Assembly (NCBI GenBank): GCA_964529795.1
Contig: CAZGXM010000029.1
Location: 1-31,174, forward strand
DNA length: 31,174 bases
From: CAZGXM01 sp964529795
GTDB lineage: Bacteria > Bacillota > JADQBR01
Direction of reading: 5' to 3'
Below are positions 1 to 7,818 of the stretch, in pieces (within the stretch, counting starts at the first letter, position 1; every line of letters starts with the position of its first letter). The notes beneath the pieces are model-generated. The model searched no databases. It saw only the letters and a program-made list of their open reading frames with translations, and had not been told where the DNA came from. The position numbers were made by a program, and so were the translations under genes.

Positions 1-97
1 GTCTCCGGTCAATAAACTATAGCCTAGTATACAACTATGTTTTTATGGTTTTGAATTAATTATAAGTATTCTTATTGGAATTGTCAAGTAGGAACTT

Positions 98-126
98 AAA
101 AAAACAGCGAACTACTTGAAGTTCGC
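98..126 (-). terminator. Rho-independent terminator of the Moco operon
   Basis: On the minus strand a 7-bp perfect stem (GCGAACT/AGTTCGC, arms at 120-126 and 107-113) with a 6-nt loop is followed by TG and a run of seven T. It begins directly after the mogA stop codon, so it most likely ends the molybdenum-cofactor operon. The AT-rich bases 1-95 beyond it show no gene that I can support. Confidence 0.85.
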
Positions 127-615
127 CTAACGTCCGCATTCAGCGGTATCGCCGCGGAGAATTTCTATCCCGTGTTTCAAAGCAGGTAAAATCACCTCCA
201 GGCACTCTTTTACCGCTTTGGGACTGCCGGGGAGGTTAATGATCAAAGTCCGCCTGCGAATACCCGCTACCGCCCGGGACAGCATGGCCCTGCTTGTCAC
301 CTCCAGGCTTTTCAGGCGCATGGCCTCAGGAATTCCCGGCACCAGCCTGTCCACCACATTTAAAGTGGCCTCCGGTGTCACATCCCTGGGGCTCATGCCG
401 GTACCGCCGGTGGTAAGCACCAAGTCCAAACTCAAGTCATCAGCAAAATGTATCAATGTTTTTTCCAGCTCCGCCTGCTCATCGGGCACAATCACGTACT
501 TTTCCACCCGGCCGTCAGCCTGGCCCAACATCTCTTTAATCACCGGTGCACTTTTATCTTCTCTTTCACCCCGGAAACCCTTGTCGCTGGCAGTGATAAT
601 CCCTACTTTGATCAT
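127..615 (-). CDS. mogA: MogA/MoaB-type molybdopterin adenylyltransferase
   Basis: This 162-residue protein belongs to the MogA/MoaB family, which adenylylates molybdopterin so that MoeA can insert molybdate. The diagnostic motif TTGGTGMSPRDVTPEAT lies near residues 69-85 and the second family signature, NLPGSPKAVKECL, near 127-139. The length matches single-domain MogA/MoaB proteins. The ATG overlaps the stop of the upstream MOSC gene by four bases (ATGA), which indicates translational coupling, and the gene is the last of the operon. MogA and MoaB cannot be told apart with certainty by eye. MogA is preferred because no other adenylyltransferase is present in the cluster. Confidence 0.92.
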   Translation of the reverse strand: MIKVGIITASDKGFRGEREDKSAPVIKEMLGQADGRVEKYVIVPDEQAELEKTLIHFADDLSLDLVLTTGGTGMSPRDVTPEATLNVVDRLVPGIPEAMRLKSLEVTSRAMLSRAVAGIRRRTLIINLPGSPKAVKECLEVILPALKHGIEILRGDTAECGR

Positions 616-1049
616 TGTGCCAATACCTCCAAGATGTCTCCCACTTTTACCTTTCCGCCCTGCAGTACCTTGACGAAAATCCCTTCCCGGGGCATGACAC
701 AGTCCCCGGCCTGGTAGTAGATGGCACAGCGGTCATGGCAGACCTTGCCGATCTGGGTCACCTGGCAAATCACTTCATCACCCATTTTTAACCTGGTCCC
801 CACCGGCAGTTTGGCCACCTCAATCCCCTCGGTGGTGATGTTTTCCGCAAAGTCACCGGGGCCCACAGCCAGTCCCTTCTCCTGCATCTTTTTTATACTT
901 TCCACGGCCAGCAAACTCACCTGCCGGTGCCAGTCGCCGGCATGGGCATCCCCTTCAATACCGTGATGAGCTTTTAGAACCGCTTCACCAACATTCTTCT
1001 TTCTTTCACCCTTCTTTTCACTGGTACACACCGCCACTATTTTTCCCAT
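612..1049 (-). CDS. MOSC domain-containing protein
   Basis: This 145-residue protein consists of a single MOSC domain (the Moco sulfurase C-terminal fold). Stand-alone MOSC proteins are thought to bind molybdenum cofactor or carry sulfur for it. Family features visible are the opening VAVCTSEKKG, HHGIEGDAHAGDWHRQVSLL near residues 28-47, and GDFAENITTEG near 65-75. A Cys in the segment KVCHDRCAIY matches the conserved Cys of the family. The start overlaps the end of moaC by 13 bases and is served by GGGAGGGTG. The end overlaps mogA. Its place inside a Moco operon supports a role in cofactor maturation or delivery; the exact reaction is unknown. Confidence 0.9.
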   Translation of the reverse strand: MGKIVAVCTSEKKGERKKNVGEAVLKAHHGIEGDAHAGDWHRQVSLLAVESIKKMQEKGLAVGPGDFAENITTEGIEVAKLPVGTRLKMGDEVICQVTQIGKVCHDRCAIYYQAGDCVMPREGIFVKVLQGGKVKVGDILEVLAQ

Positions 1050-1534
1050 GCTTCTTCACCCTCCCGTAAAAAGTCTCCGCTTTTGCCGCCGCTTTTTTTC
1101 ACCAGGCGCACCGCTTCCAGGGTCATGCCCCGGTCCACGGCCTTGCACATGTCATAAATAGTCAGGCCCGCCACCGCCACCGCCGTCAGCGCTTCCATCT
1201 CCACTCCGGTCTTTCCTGTTGTGCCCACCCGGGCCTCTATCTCCACCCTGCTTTCCGGGCGGTTAATTTTAAAGTACACTTCCACCGAGGTGAGCATTAA
1301 CGGGTGGCACATGGGTATCAACTCACCGGTCCTTTTTGCCGCCATGATACCCGCCACCCGGGCCACCCCCAGCACATCACCCTTGGCCACCTGTCCCCGG
1401 GCAATGCGTTCCAGGGTTTCCGCCTTCATGGTGACACAGCCCCGGGCCACAGCCACTCTTTTGGTCTCCTCCTTTTGGGACACATCCACCATTCGTGCCC
1501 GCCCCCGGGCGTCAAAATGAGTCAGTTCCATCAT
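1037..1534 (-). CDS. moaC: Cyclic pyranopterin monophosphate synthase MoaC
   Basis: MoaC converts the MoaA product, 3',8-cyclo-GTP, into cyclic pyranopterin monophosphate. The 165-residue length is typical. Visible family motifs are the N-terminal LTHFDARGRARMVDVS, the MCHPLML segment near residues 75-81, and EMEALTAVAVAGLTIYDMCK near 112-131, which contains the conserved catalytic Lys. Two ATG codons stand in tandem at 1534 and 1531. The first directly follows the moaA stop codon (TGA-ATG-ATG), so the two genes are coupled. The 3' end runs 13 bases into the MOSC gene. Confidence 0.96.
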   Translation of the reverse strand: MMELTHFDARGRARMVDVSQKEETKRVAVARGCVTMKAETLERIARGQVAKGDVLGVARVAGIMAAKRTGELIPMCHPLMLTSVEVYFKINRPESRVEIEARVGTTGKTGVEMEALTAVAVAGLTIYDMCKAVDRGMTLEAVRLVKKSGGKSGDFLREGEEAWEK

Positions 1535-2500
1535 TCAACCCCCTATGCTGTTCATCAGCGAGTTTTCGTCCCACCCCCGGCTGCGGTAACCCGCCGGTTT
1601 GCTTGCTGCCGCCTGTTCAAACAACCCGACCAGTTCATCTTCCGAAGCACCGCTGCGCAAAGGTGTTTTTATATCCAAACTGCGCTCCTGCTGCAGGCAA
1701 AGACGCAGTTTCCCGTCCGCAGTCAGGCGCAGGCGGTTGCAGCGGGAGCAAAAATGCTGGCTGATGGCGCTGATAAAGCCGACCGTTCCCCGGTATCCCT
1801 TGACCCGGTAGTAATCCGCCGGGCCGCCGCCGGCAAGCTCAGCCCTGACCAGCTGGTAATCCTCACCGAGAATTTCCTTTATTTCTGCGGCGGGCACAAA
1901 TTCATCACTCATTTTTCCGCCGCAGCCCATGGGCATGATTTCAATAAAGCGCACGTGGACGGGAGCGCTCCTGGTAAAGCGCAGAAAATCCTTCACTTCA
2001 TCCAGGTTAAAATCCCGCTGCACCACTACGTTCAATTTTACCGGTGTCAAGTCCAGGGACAGCGCCCGTTCAATCCCCGCCAGCACCTGACTCAAATCAC
2101 CACCCCGGGTAATTTCCCGGTATTTATGCTCCATCAGGGTATCCAGGCTGATATTTACCCGCTTCAAACCGGTTCTTTTTAAATCCCTGGCCAATGGCGC
2201 CAGCAATATGCCGTTAGTGGTCAACGACAGGTCCTCCACTTCCGGCAGAGCGCTTACCGACTGCAGCAGCTTCACCAGGTTACGCCGGATTAGCGGCTCA
2301 CCGCCGGTAATGCGGATTCGTTTCAAGCCCGCCCTGACACCGGCTTTGATAATTTGTTCCAATTCCTCCAAGGTCAAAATCTCTTCCCGGGAAAGCTGCT
2401 TTATCCCTTCTGCCGGCATACAGTACCGGCAGCGCAGGTTGCAGCGGTCAGTGACACTTACCCGGAGATAATCAATGGTACGGCCAAATTTGTCATGCAT
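1535..2500 (-). CDS. moaA: GTP 3',8-cyclase MoaA (radical SAM)
   Basis: MoaA is the radical-SAM enzyme that starts molybdopterin synthesis from GTP. With the start at 2500 it has 321 residues, the normal size. The N-terminal cluster motif CNLRCRYC binds the SAM cluster. A second cluster motif, FCSRCNRLRLTADGKLRLCL, lies near the C-terminus, and the protein ends in the family's Gly-Gly. The open frame continues 54 codons further upstream (to 2662), but that stretch is shadow sequence inside the preceding gene. The ATG at 2500 is preceded by GGAGGGGGTGATTGCG and overlaps the upstream stop codon by eight bases. Confidence 0.96.
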   Translation of the reverse strand: MHDKFGRTIDYLRVSVTDRCNLRCRYCMPAEGIKQLSREEILTLEELEQIIKAGVRAGLKRIRITGGEPLIRRNLVKLLQSVSALPEVEDLSLTTNGILLAPLARDLKRTGLKRVNISLDTLMEHKYREITRGGDLSQVLAGIERALSLDLTPVKLNVVVQRDFNLDEVKDFLRFTRSAPVHVRFIEIMPMGCGGKMSDEFVPAAEIKEILGEDYQLVRAELAGGGPADYYRVKGYRGTVGFISAISQHFCSRCNRLRLTADGKLRLCLQQERSLDIKTPLRSGASEDELVGLFEQAAASKPAGYRSRGWDENSLMNSIGG

Positions 2501-4433
2501 CGCAATCACCCCCTCCGGGCTGCCAGACAATGCTGCCACTCTCTGCAGCATCATAACCGCCCAGCTTCTCCGCTTCCCGGCGAAACTCCGCAGAACTGAT
2601 AATTGAAAGCATTTTTTCCACAAGCGGGTCAGCCAGCAGGGAGCGGGGAATACAAAGGTCATAGCGTTCCCGGTCCACGGGAATAAAGTCCAGTTCCAAC
2701 GCCACCGCCGCTGCCTTTATTCCCAGCGCCGCATCCGCGGCACCGTTTTTCACCGCCGCCGCCGCTGACAGGTGTGTGTACTCCTCTCGCTTATATCCCT
2801 GAATATGGCGGGGATTGATCCCCGCTTCCTTCAGCCGGTAATCCAGCAGCACCCGGGTACCGGAACCCCGCTGCCTGTTAATAAAAACGATATCTTCCCT
2901 GGTCAAATCCCGTAAACCCTCAATTCCCTTGGGATTGCCCGGCGCCACCATCAAACCCTGCTCCCGGTATACCAGATGTACCAGCACGGCCTGGTCACCC
3001 AAATGCTGCTTGACATACATAACGTTATATTCCCCGCTTTCGGGGTCCAGCAGGTGAGTACCGGCACAGTGGGCCTCTCCCTGCTTCAAGCCGACAATCC
3101 CCCCCAGACTGCCTACATGGGAAGAAGCCACGGCAAAGCCCGGGTACTGCTGCCGCAGCAGGCTGTCAATGATGTCCAGGGTCATGTCGTGACTGCCGCT
3201 AATCATCAAAGTACGGCGGATATCAGCCAAATCCCGGAACAACTCCACTTTCACCGTTTCACCGGCCAACCGGCCTTCGCTCAGCCGGTCCAGCACCAGC
3301 ATTCCATCCGCCCTGACCAGGGAGGTGATGACACCGGCACCCCTGCCCAGAGGTGAGGCAACCAGTCTATCGCCCACCAATCCCAGGCGCACCCGTACAA
3401 ATTCTTCCATGCCCAGGGCAGAATGCAGCGAGCGGGTCAGTATCGCTTCCACCCGCTGCCCCTCAGCTTCACCCTGCCCCAGCAGGGCCTTTACCAGAGG
3501 ATAGGCAAAAAGCTTGGCAGTGAGGGCCGCAGACACGGGGTAGCCCGGCACACCAATAACCGGGGTCCTGTCAATGTACCCGAGTATCACCGGTTTTCCC
3601 GGCTTGATGGCCACCCCGTGAGTCATCACCTTGCCCAACTCCACCAAAGCCGCCGCGGTAAAATCTTCCCTGCCCGCCGATGAGCCGGCATTGACAACTA
3701 CCAGGTCAAACTCCGCTGCCGCTTTGGCTATATTATCCCGAATCAGCGTGTATTCATCCCCGGTAATGGGAAAGGTGCTGACATCCGCTCCCCACTGGGT
3801 AAACAGTCCCCCCAACACGCTGCTGTTAAACTCCACAATTTCGCCCCGCTTGGGTTTGGTGCCAGGCGGCACCAGTTCCGTCCCCGTGGGCATCAAGGCC
3901 ACTTTGGGCCGACGCCGCACTTTCACTTCAGTAATGCCGCCGGCAATAACTGCCCCCAAATCCGGCGCCGTCAGGGTATGATTGACGGGAATAATCACCT
4001 CACCTTTAATCATATCCTCACCGATGGCCCGGACGTGCTGCCAGGGTGACGCCGCGGCAATAATTTCCACTTTCTTACCCTCCAGAAACTGCACATCTTC
4101 CACCATAATCACCGCGTCATACTGAAAGGGCAGGGGGTCACCGGTATCCACTTCCTCGGCATTTTCCCCAAGGGTTAATATCACCGGGTTTGTTTCCCTG
4201 GCCCGGTATGTATCCTCCGCCCGAACCGCAATGCCGTCCATGGCGGAAGCATGATAGTGGGGGACTGAATTTAAAGACACAACCGGTTCCGCGGTAACCC
4301 GGCCCAAAGCACCGTTTACCGGCACCTCTTCCGCCGTCAGCGGCACCAAAGCACCTATTGCTTTCAATTCTGTCATAAATTCTGCCAGCGCACTTTTATA
4401 TTCCTTGTTTTCCAAATAAACTCTTCTGGTCAT
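2493..4433 (-). CDS. moeA: MoeA fused to a periplasmic-binding-protein-like domain
   Basis: This is a 646-residue two-domain protein. Residues 1 to about 400 are MoeA (molybdopterin molybdotransferase), with DGIAVRAEDT, MPTGTELVPPG, NAGSSAGREDF and GVPGYPVSAALTAK. From about 410 on comes a substrate-binding domain of the ModA/LysR-effector type, containing SGSHDMTLDIID, NRQRGSGTRVLLDY and a C-terminal IIRSAEF-like helix (here IISSAEFRREAEKL). There is no signal peptide, so the binding domain acts in the cytoplasm. This arrangement is a known family in Firmicutes and archaea. The domain may sense or deliver molybdate or tungstate (inference). The start lies three bases after the upstream moeA stop codon, and its GGAG lies within that gene. 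Confidence 0.93.
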   Translation of the reverse strand: MTRRVYLENKEYKSALAEFMTELKAIGALVPLTAEEVPVNGALGRVTAEPVVSLNSVPHYHASAMDGIAVRAEDTYRARETNPVILTLGENAEEVDTGDPLPFQYDAVIMVEDVQFLEGKKVEIIAAASPWQHVRAIGEDMIKGEVIIPVNHTLTAPDLGAVIAGGITEVKVRRRPKVALMPTGTELVPPGTKPKRGEIVEFNSSVLGGLFTQWGADVSTFPITGDEYTLIRDNIAKAAAEFDLVVVNAGSSAGREDFTAAALVELGKVMTHGVAIKPGKPVILGYIDRTPVIGVPGYPVSAALTAKLFAYPLVKALLGQGEAEGQRVEAILTRSLHSALGMEEFVRVRLGLVGDRLVASPLGRGAGVITSLVRADGMLVLDRLSEGRLAGETVKVELFRDLADIRRTLMISGSHDMTLDIIDSLLRQQYPGFAVASSHVGSLGGIVGLKQGEAHCAGTHLLDPESGEYNVMYVKQHLGDQAVLVHLVYREQGLMVAPGNPKGIEGLRDLTREDIVFINRQRGSGTRVLLDYRLKEAGINPRHIQGYKREEYTHLSAAAAVKNGAADAALGIKAAAVALELDFIPVDRERYDLCIPRSLLADPLVEKMLSIISSAEFRREAEKLGGYDAAESGSIVWQPGGGDCDA

Positions 4434-4436
4434 TTC

Positions 4437-5687
4437 CTACAACTCCTTAAACAGCTTTACCGCCACCTGGCTGCCGGCAGCCAAACCCTGGGCTTCCAGG
4501 GAGACGGTAACCACCCCGTGGGCAGCGGTAAGGGAAGTGAGCATTCCCGATTTGCCGAAAACCGGTTCCACCAAGACCTTATTGCCCTTTGTAATCACCC
4601 TGACCCGTACGTGCTCCTCCCGGCCGGGCTGGGAAGGTATGTTTTTCACCAACTCCCCCCACACCACCGCCGGGGGCAGTTCCTCTTTCAGGTGTCCTTT
4701 TAAGAGCGGTTCCACCAGGCGTTTAAAGGTGACAAAAGCAGAAACCGGGTGTCCGGGCAGGCCTATTACCAAGGTTTTTCCTCCGGAAGAATTCTCAATT
4801 ACCGTGGCCAGTGTGGGTTTTCCCGGCTTGACGGCAATGCCGTGAAACAATAATTTCCCCAGTTCATCCAGGGTCTTAAGAGTCAAGTCCCTGGTCCCCA
4901 CGGATGAACCGCCGGAAACAAGGACCAGCTCATTTTCTGCCACCGCCCGCAGTATCGTCTCCCGAAATCTTTGTTCCTCGTCAGGTACCAGGTCATACAG
5001 CCGCGGCAAACCACCTGCCTCTTTTACCGCCCCGTACAGAGTATAGGAATTGCTATCCCTGATTTGGCCCGGTACCGGTTGTCGAGAAGGTTCCACCAGT
5101 TCATTCCCGGTGGAAATAATGCCCACACGGGGAAGGGAAAATACATTTACTTCAGTAACACCCAGGCTGGCCAGCACCCCCAGTTCCTGTGCCCTGATGG
5201 CCGTACCCTTTTTAAGCACCGCCTGGCCCGAGCGGACATCCTCCCCTCTTTCCAGTACATTTTCCCCCGGCGCCACCGGTCGAAAGACAGCAACGGTATT
5301 TTCATCTATCCTGGCAGTCCTTTCAATCATCACCACCGCATCCGCCCCTTCAGGCAGCATGCTGCCCGTGGCCACCGCCATGGTTTCCTCAACCCCCAAA
5401 TCCCGGTCGGGGGCAATACCCATGGGTATTTCTCCAACCAGGGACAGGTATGCCGGCAGGGATTCGCTGGCCCCAAAAGTATCTTCGGCCTTAACGGCAT
5501 AGCCATCCATGGTGGCACGGGAAAAGCCGGGCACATCCTCTGCCGCCACAAGATCTTCAGCCAGTACCCTACCCCAGGCCCCCGTCAACGAAGCCCTTTC
5601 CACTTGAGAGGGTAACTGCCAATTGGTTAAAATCGCCTCCTTCGCTTCATCGGCGGTGATAACTTCAAACATCAATTCCCGCACCAT
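4437..5687 (-). CDS. moeA: Molybdopterin molybdotransferase MoeA
   Basis: MoeA inserts molybdate (or tungstate) into adenylylated molybdopterin. The 416-residue protein shows DGYAVKAEDTFGA near residues 58-70, ISTGNELVEP, VSGGSSVGTRDLT and GLPGHPVSAFVTFK, all typical of the family. The frame also allows a GTG three codons upstream (5696). I chose the ATG at 5687 because it overlaps the stop of the small upstream gene as TAATG and has GGGGTG six bases before it. Together with the next gene this gives two MoeA copies. Paired MoeA paralogues often occur in organisms using both molybdenum and tungsten, but metal preference cannot be read from the sequence. Confidence 0.93.
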   Translation of the reverse strand: MVRELMFEVITADEAKEAILTNWQLPSQVERASLTGAWGRVLAEDLVAAEDVPGFSRATMDGYAVKAEDTFGASESLPAYLSLVGEIPMGIAPDRDLGVEETMAVATGSMLPEGADAVVMIERTARIDENTVAVFRPVAPGENVLERGEDVRSGQAVLKKGTAIRAQELGVLASLGVTEVNVFSLPRVGIISTGNELVEPSRQPVPGQIRDSNSYTLYGAVKEAGGLPRLYDLVPDEEQRFRETILRAVAENELVLVSGGSSVGTRDLTLKTLDELGKLLFHGIAVKPGKPTLATVIENSSGGKTLVIGLPGHPVSAFVTFKRLVEPLLKGHLKEELPPAVVWGELVKNIPSQPGREEHVRVRVITKGNKVLVEPVFGKSGMLTSLTAAHGVVTVSLEAQGLAAGSQVAVKLFKEL

Positions 5688-5860
5688 TAGAAACACCCCA
5701 GCTGGCAGGCAAAAATCTTTATCCCCAACCTGTTAGCCGCAGCGCCGATTTCCTCAAGCGGTATGCCAAATTCCTCTGCCAGTTCGTGGGCCTTACTGCA
5801 GGAAAGCCTGCCATTCTCTGCCGCATCAAAAATTACTTTTTCAACCTCTTTTTTATCCAT
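5687..5860 (-). CDS. Small 57-residue protein with C-terminal CxxxC, function unknown
   Basis: This reading frame begins MDKKEVEKVIFDAAENG, and its C-terminus is IKIFACQLGCF. It is supported as a gene by GAGGAGG ten bases before its ATG, by the stop codon shared with the moeA start (TAATG), and by its place as first gene after the riboswitch-like leader. The composition is helical and charged, with a middle segment (SCSKAHELAEEFGIPLEEIG) that reads like a small helix-turn-helix or winged-helix unit. Three Cys are present, two in the terminal CQLGC, which could bind metal. I do not assign a function. A Moco- or metal-related regulator or chaperone would fit the position (inference). Confidence 0.75.
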   Translation of the reverse strand: MDKKEVEKVIFDAAENGRLSCSKAHELAEEFGIPLEEIGAAANRLGIKIFACQLGCF

Positions 5861-5885
5861 TAAGTCTACGCCTCCTCTACTAGAA

Positions 5886-5919
5886 AATTAATAAAACCGG
5901 CGGAAAGGCCGGATTAATT
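5886..5919 (-). terminator. Terminator-like hairpin of the riboswitch expression platform
   Basis: On the minus strand CCGGC and GCCGG (arms 5908-5912 and 5897-5901) form a short GC stem followed by TTTTATTAATTTT. Flanking AATTAAT/ATTAATT arms can extend it around a bulge. It lies just downstream of the riboswitch-like RNA and 26 bases before the first gene, the position expected for a transcription-terminating expression platform. Confidence 0.6.
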
Positions 5920-5921
5920 CA

Positions 5922-6033
5922 GGCTCCTTTCCAAACGCGGGAGGCTCGGGCGTTTCCGCCAAAACCCTCTCTGCTTTTCCAAGCAGGACGACTGTAATGC
6001 CGTAGAAAATCCGTAGGCAAAACAGCTCGGAGC
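5922..6033 (-). ncRNA. Moco-riboswitch-like leader RNA
   Basis: The minus-strand leader of the Moco operon folds into a compact multi-stem RNA. An outer stem joins GCUCC (6029-6033) to GGAGC (5922-5926 region). Inside are CUGCUU-GGAA-AAGCAG, GGCG-GAAA-CGCC (two GNRA tetraloop hairpins), a GAGGG/CCUC pairing around the second of these, and a UGCC/GGCA hairpin. The 3' half contains GCCCGAGCCUCCCGCG. GNRA loops and location before moe/moa genes fit the Moco RNA motif (Rfam MOCO_RNA_motif). The family call rests on recollection of its architecture, not on a covariance search. Coupled with the downstream hairpin, it would lower operon transcription when cofactor is plentiful. Confidence 0.65.
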
Positions 6034-6073
6034 ATTTCTCTTTAGTTTTATACTAAACTCTTTCTTACACACT

Positions 6074-6102
6074 ATTCTACATCTCAGGCACTATTCCTGC
6101 AA
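6074..6102 (-). promoter_or_regulatory. Candidate promoter of the Moco operon
   Basis: The minus strand reads TTGCAG (6097-6102), a 17-base spacer, then TAGAAT (6074-6079), a reasonable sigma-A type match at -10 and a weak one at -35. Initiation near 6067 would place the riboswitch-like RNA about 34 bases into the transcript. The rest of 6103-6240 shows no supportable gene. Confidence 0.35.
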
Positions 6103-6240
6103 GTTTCAGATTGGATTTGCCAATCATTTTCACTGACGATACTATTCCCAGAGATTTGCATATCTTAATAAATAAGCGGATGAAAAATGTTTGGCCTGGG
6201 ATAACCTGGGTAAAATTATAGACGTTTTGGAAATGGAATA

Positions 6241-6264
6241 GCCCCGGCATCTACCCTCCGGGGC
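6241..6264. repeat. GC-rich inverted repeat, possible weak terminator
   Basis: GCCCCGG (6241-6247) and CCGGGGC (6258-6264) form a perfect 7-bp stem with a 10-base loop, located downstream of the DUF2148 gene. There is no strong T run on either side, so it may act only as a weak or bidirectional terminator. Confidence 0.45.
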
Positions 6265-6336
6265 ACTATCATTCATACTTAATTGTTTGTTTTTCCAATT
6301 GCCGGACATCCTCAAGCATTTGCTCTCTGCGCCCAG

Positions 6337-6861
6337 CTATCCCCTGTCAAAGTAAATACTCTTACCGCTGGCGGAAATGGGTACGCCCACCACTACCTGG
6401 CCGGCAATCATACCCAGGCGCTTGGCGGAAACACCGATGCGGTACATGACCCTGTTGTCGGCGTTGTGTATGCTGGCAGTTTTCACCGCGGAACCGAGAG
6501 CAATTCCCAAATCAATCAACCGCCAGGCACACCAGGGGCCGTCAAATTCAGGACCCGCAAGTGACCCCGGGTTCAATTCGCTGCACTTTTCCACCCCGCA
6601 GGCGCCGCAGTTAAGCCCGGTTACTTTGGCGTCATTCAGGCCAATGAGCAGCACAGCATCCGAATTTCTCACGTTGGCGCCGTCACGGTCAAAGTTTCCC
6701 TTGCCGCTTTCCTGCCCATACTGTTCCATATCTACCGCCAGCTTTTCAATATCCTCTCCCTTGACTACCTTGATCTCAATAAAGTCCTTGCCGGCAGCCT
6801 TGGGCGCGGTGCGCGCCGATAAGGCCATCAGGCCCGCTACGGTTTCCATAATATCTTTCAT
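6337..6861 (-). CDS. DUF2148 ferredoxin-domain protein
   Basis: This 174-residue protein belongs to the DUF2148 family, described as containing a ferredoxin-like domain. The Cys-rich segment LNCGACGVEKCSEL near residues 77-90 and a later WCAWR near 108-112 supply four to five Cys that could bind an iron-sulfur cluster. The C-terminal half (IGVSAKRLGMIAGQVVVGVP) is well conserved in the family. The start has GGGAGG eight bases upstream. It is monocistronic between two hairpins. The family occurs mainly in anaerobes; its reaction is not known, and the neighbouring Moco and formate dehydrogenase operons only suggest a redox role. Confidence 0.85.
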   Translation of the reverse strand: MKDIMETVAGLMALSARTAPKAAGKDFIEIKVVKGEDIEKLAVDMEQYGQESGKGNFDRDGANVRNSDAVLLIGLNDAKVTGLNCGACGVEKCSELNPGSLAGPEFDGPWCAWRLIDLGIALGSAVKTASIHNADNRVMYRIGVSAKRLGMIAGQVVVGVPISASGKSIYFDRG

Positions 6862-7026
6862 TTTTCATGCCTCCCAACCTTTTTTGTGGATATTTTCTTT
6901 TTCGTTAAATGCCTACTTTTTTCCTGCGTTATGATAAAAATAATGACTTTAGGCCATGAGCAAGAAATCTTCCCCTTTTGCTGAAAAGACAAGAGGCAAG
7001 GTAAGTAAATATTCAAGGTAATGTAA

Positions 7027-7058
7027 TTTAAGGCAGTCCCGCCCGGGACTGCCTTAAA
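7027..7058. terminator. Perfect 14-bp hairpin, likely bidirectional terminator
   Basis: TTTAAGGCAGTCCC (7027-7040) and its exact complement (7045-7058) flank a GCCC loop. The AT-rich base pairs at the foot give a T-rich end on both strands. It separates the DUF2148 gene from the decayed region that follows. Bases 6862-7026 contain no supportable gene. Confidence 0.7.
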
Positions 7059-7084
7059 CTCGAAATTTAAACCCTAATCCATCC

Positions 7085-7519
7085 TTAAGGATTTACATAA
7101 ACCGCAAGCGTATCATCAACGTATTCGTTAAAATTCACTCAATCGGTTTCACCCCAACTATTGTTTATCTTCATGTCACGCTGGCCATAAAGTGGATTCC
7201 AACAGTATCCTCTGCCAATGCCACTAATAACGTGGATGATCGCTAATTCTACTCCATATTATCCCCACAGGCTTATTATTAATAGAATTACCGTAGTCAG
7301 ATCAATTTGATTCACATTGTAATTATGTGGCAAATTATAAGGAGCATGTGTATTTGCATGTGTCTTTACGCCACGGACCCATTCATTCTCGTAAGTACCC
7401 AAGATCCCTGTATCCATGTCAACACCCATATGTGGCACTGTTACATGGCTTATTGGCTTGCCTGGCCTTTGATGTTCGTCTCCCAGAAATGGAAAGTTAT
7501 AAGGTTGCTTCTTATAGCT
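7085..7519 (-). pseudogene. Decayed reading frame, possible cysteine-peptidase-like remnant
   Basis: Two minus-strand frames together look like one broken gene. From 7519 to 7259 an 87-codon frame without a start runs through GKPISHVTVPHMGVDMDTG and YENEWVRGVKTHANTHAPYN and stops at TAA. Downstream, another frame reads HVISGIGRGYCWNPLYGQRD, then KINNSWGETD, a TGA, then VNFNEYVDDTLAVYVNP and a stop at 7085. At least one frameshift and one nonsense codon are needed to join them. NSWG recalls the active-site Asn region of papain-like peptidases, but this is a weak hint. There is no start codon or ribosome binding site, and it overlaps the end of the next gene by a few bases. Confidence 0.45.
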
Positions 7520-7787
7520 TTACGCCTAATTCTTTTTCTATTCTAGCTTTATCTTTCATAAAGTTTTTAGTTGTGGTTCTAAAGGTTCGTCCGTCTTTAG
7601 TTTCGATAATTATAGGGATATCTAGTTCTACTGGTTTACCTAAGTTTTTCTCTAATTGTTTTGCTTTATCACTTGGTTCTTTTTGGGGAATAACATGTCC
7701 AGGCGATGACGATGCTAAGGCTACCATTGATATTGTAAATAACGAAAAAACTATAAGCGTCACAATAAATATTTTATATTTTTTCAT
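7512..7787 (-). CDS. Small exported protein, function unknown
   Basis: This 91-residue protein starts with a clear signal peptide (MKKYKIFIVTLIVFSLFTIS, hydrophobic core residues 6-24) with a likely cleavage site after ALA near residue 26. The mature part is short, charged and probably two-stranded plus helical, with DGRTFRTTTKNFMKDKARIEKEL at its C-terminal end. An AGAGGGGG ribosome binding site precedes the ATG. I do not recognise a family. Because broken frames flank it on both sides, it may be the surviving N-terminal piece of a longer secreted protein rather than a complete gene. Confidence 0.6.
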   Translation of the reverse strand: MKKYKIFIVTLIVFSLFTISMVALASSSPGHVIPQKEPSDKAKQLEKNLGKPVELDIPIIIETKDGRTFRTTTKNFMKDKARIEKELGVKL

Positions 7788-7818
7788 AGCTCGTGCCCCC
7801 TCTTTATATTATTATTAA

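Noticed and set aside
6180..6240. A short plus-strand frame (WDNLGKIIDVLEME) that looks like a gene end
   Set aside because: Only about 20 codons are open, with stops directly upstream and no recognisable family.
7327..7818. A 163-codon plus-strand frame over the small exported protein
   Set aside because: The minus-strand frame has a ribosome binding site and a textbook signal peptide; the plus frame has neither and spans decayed sequence.
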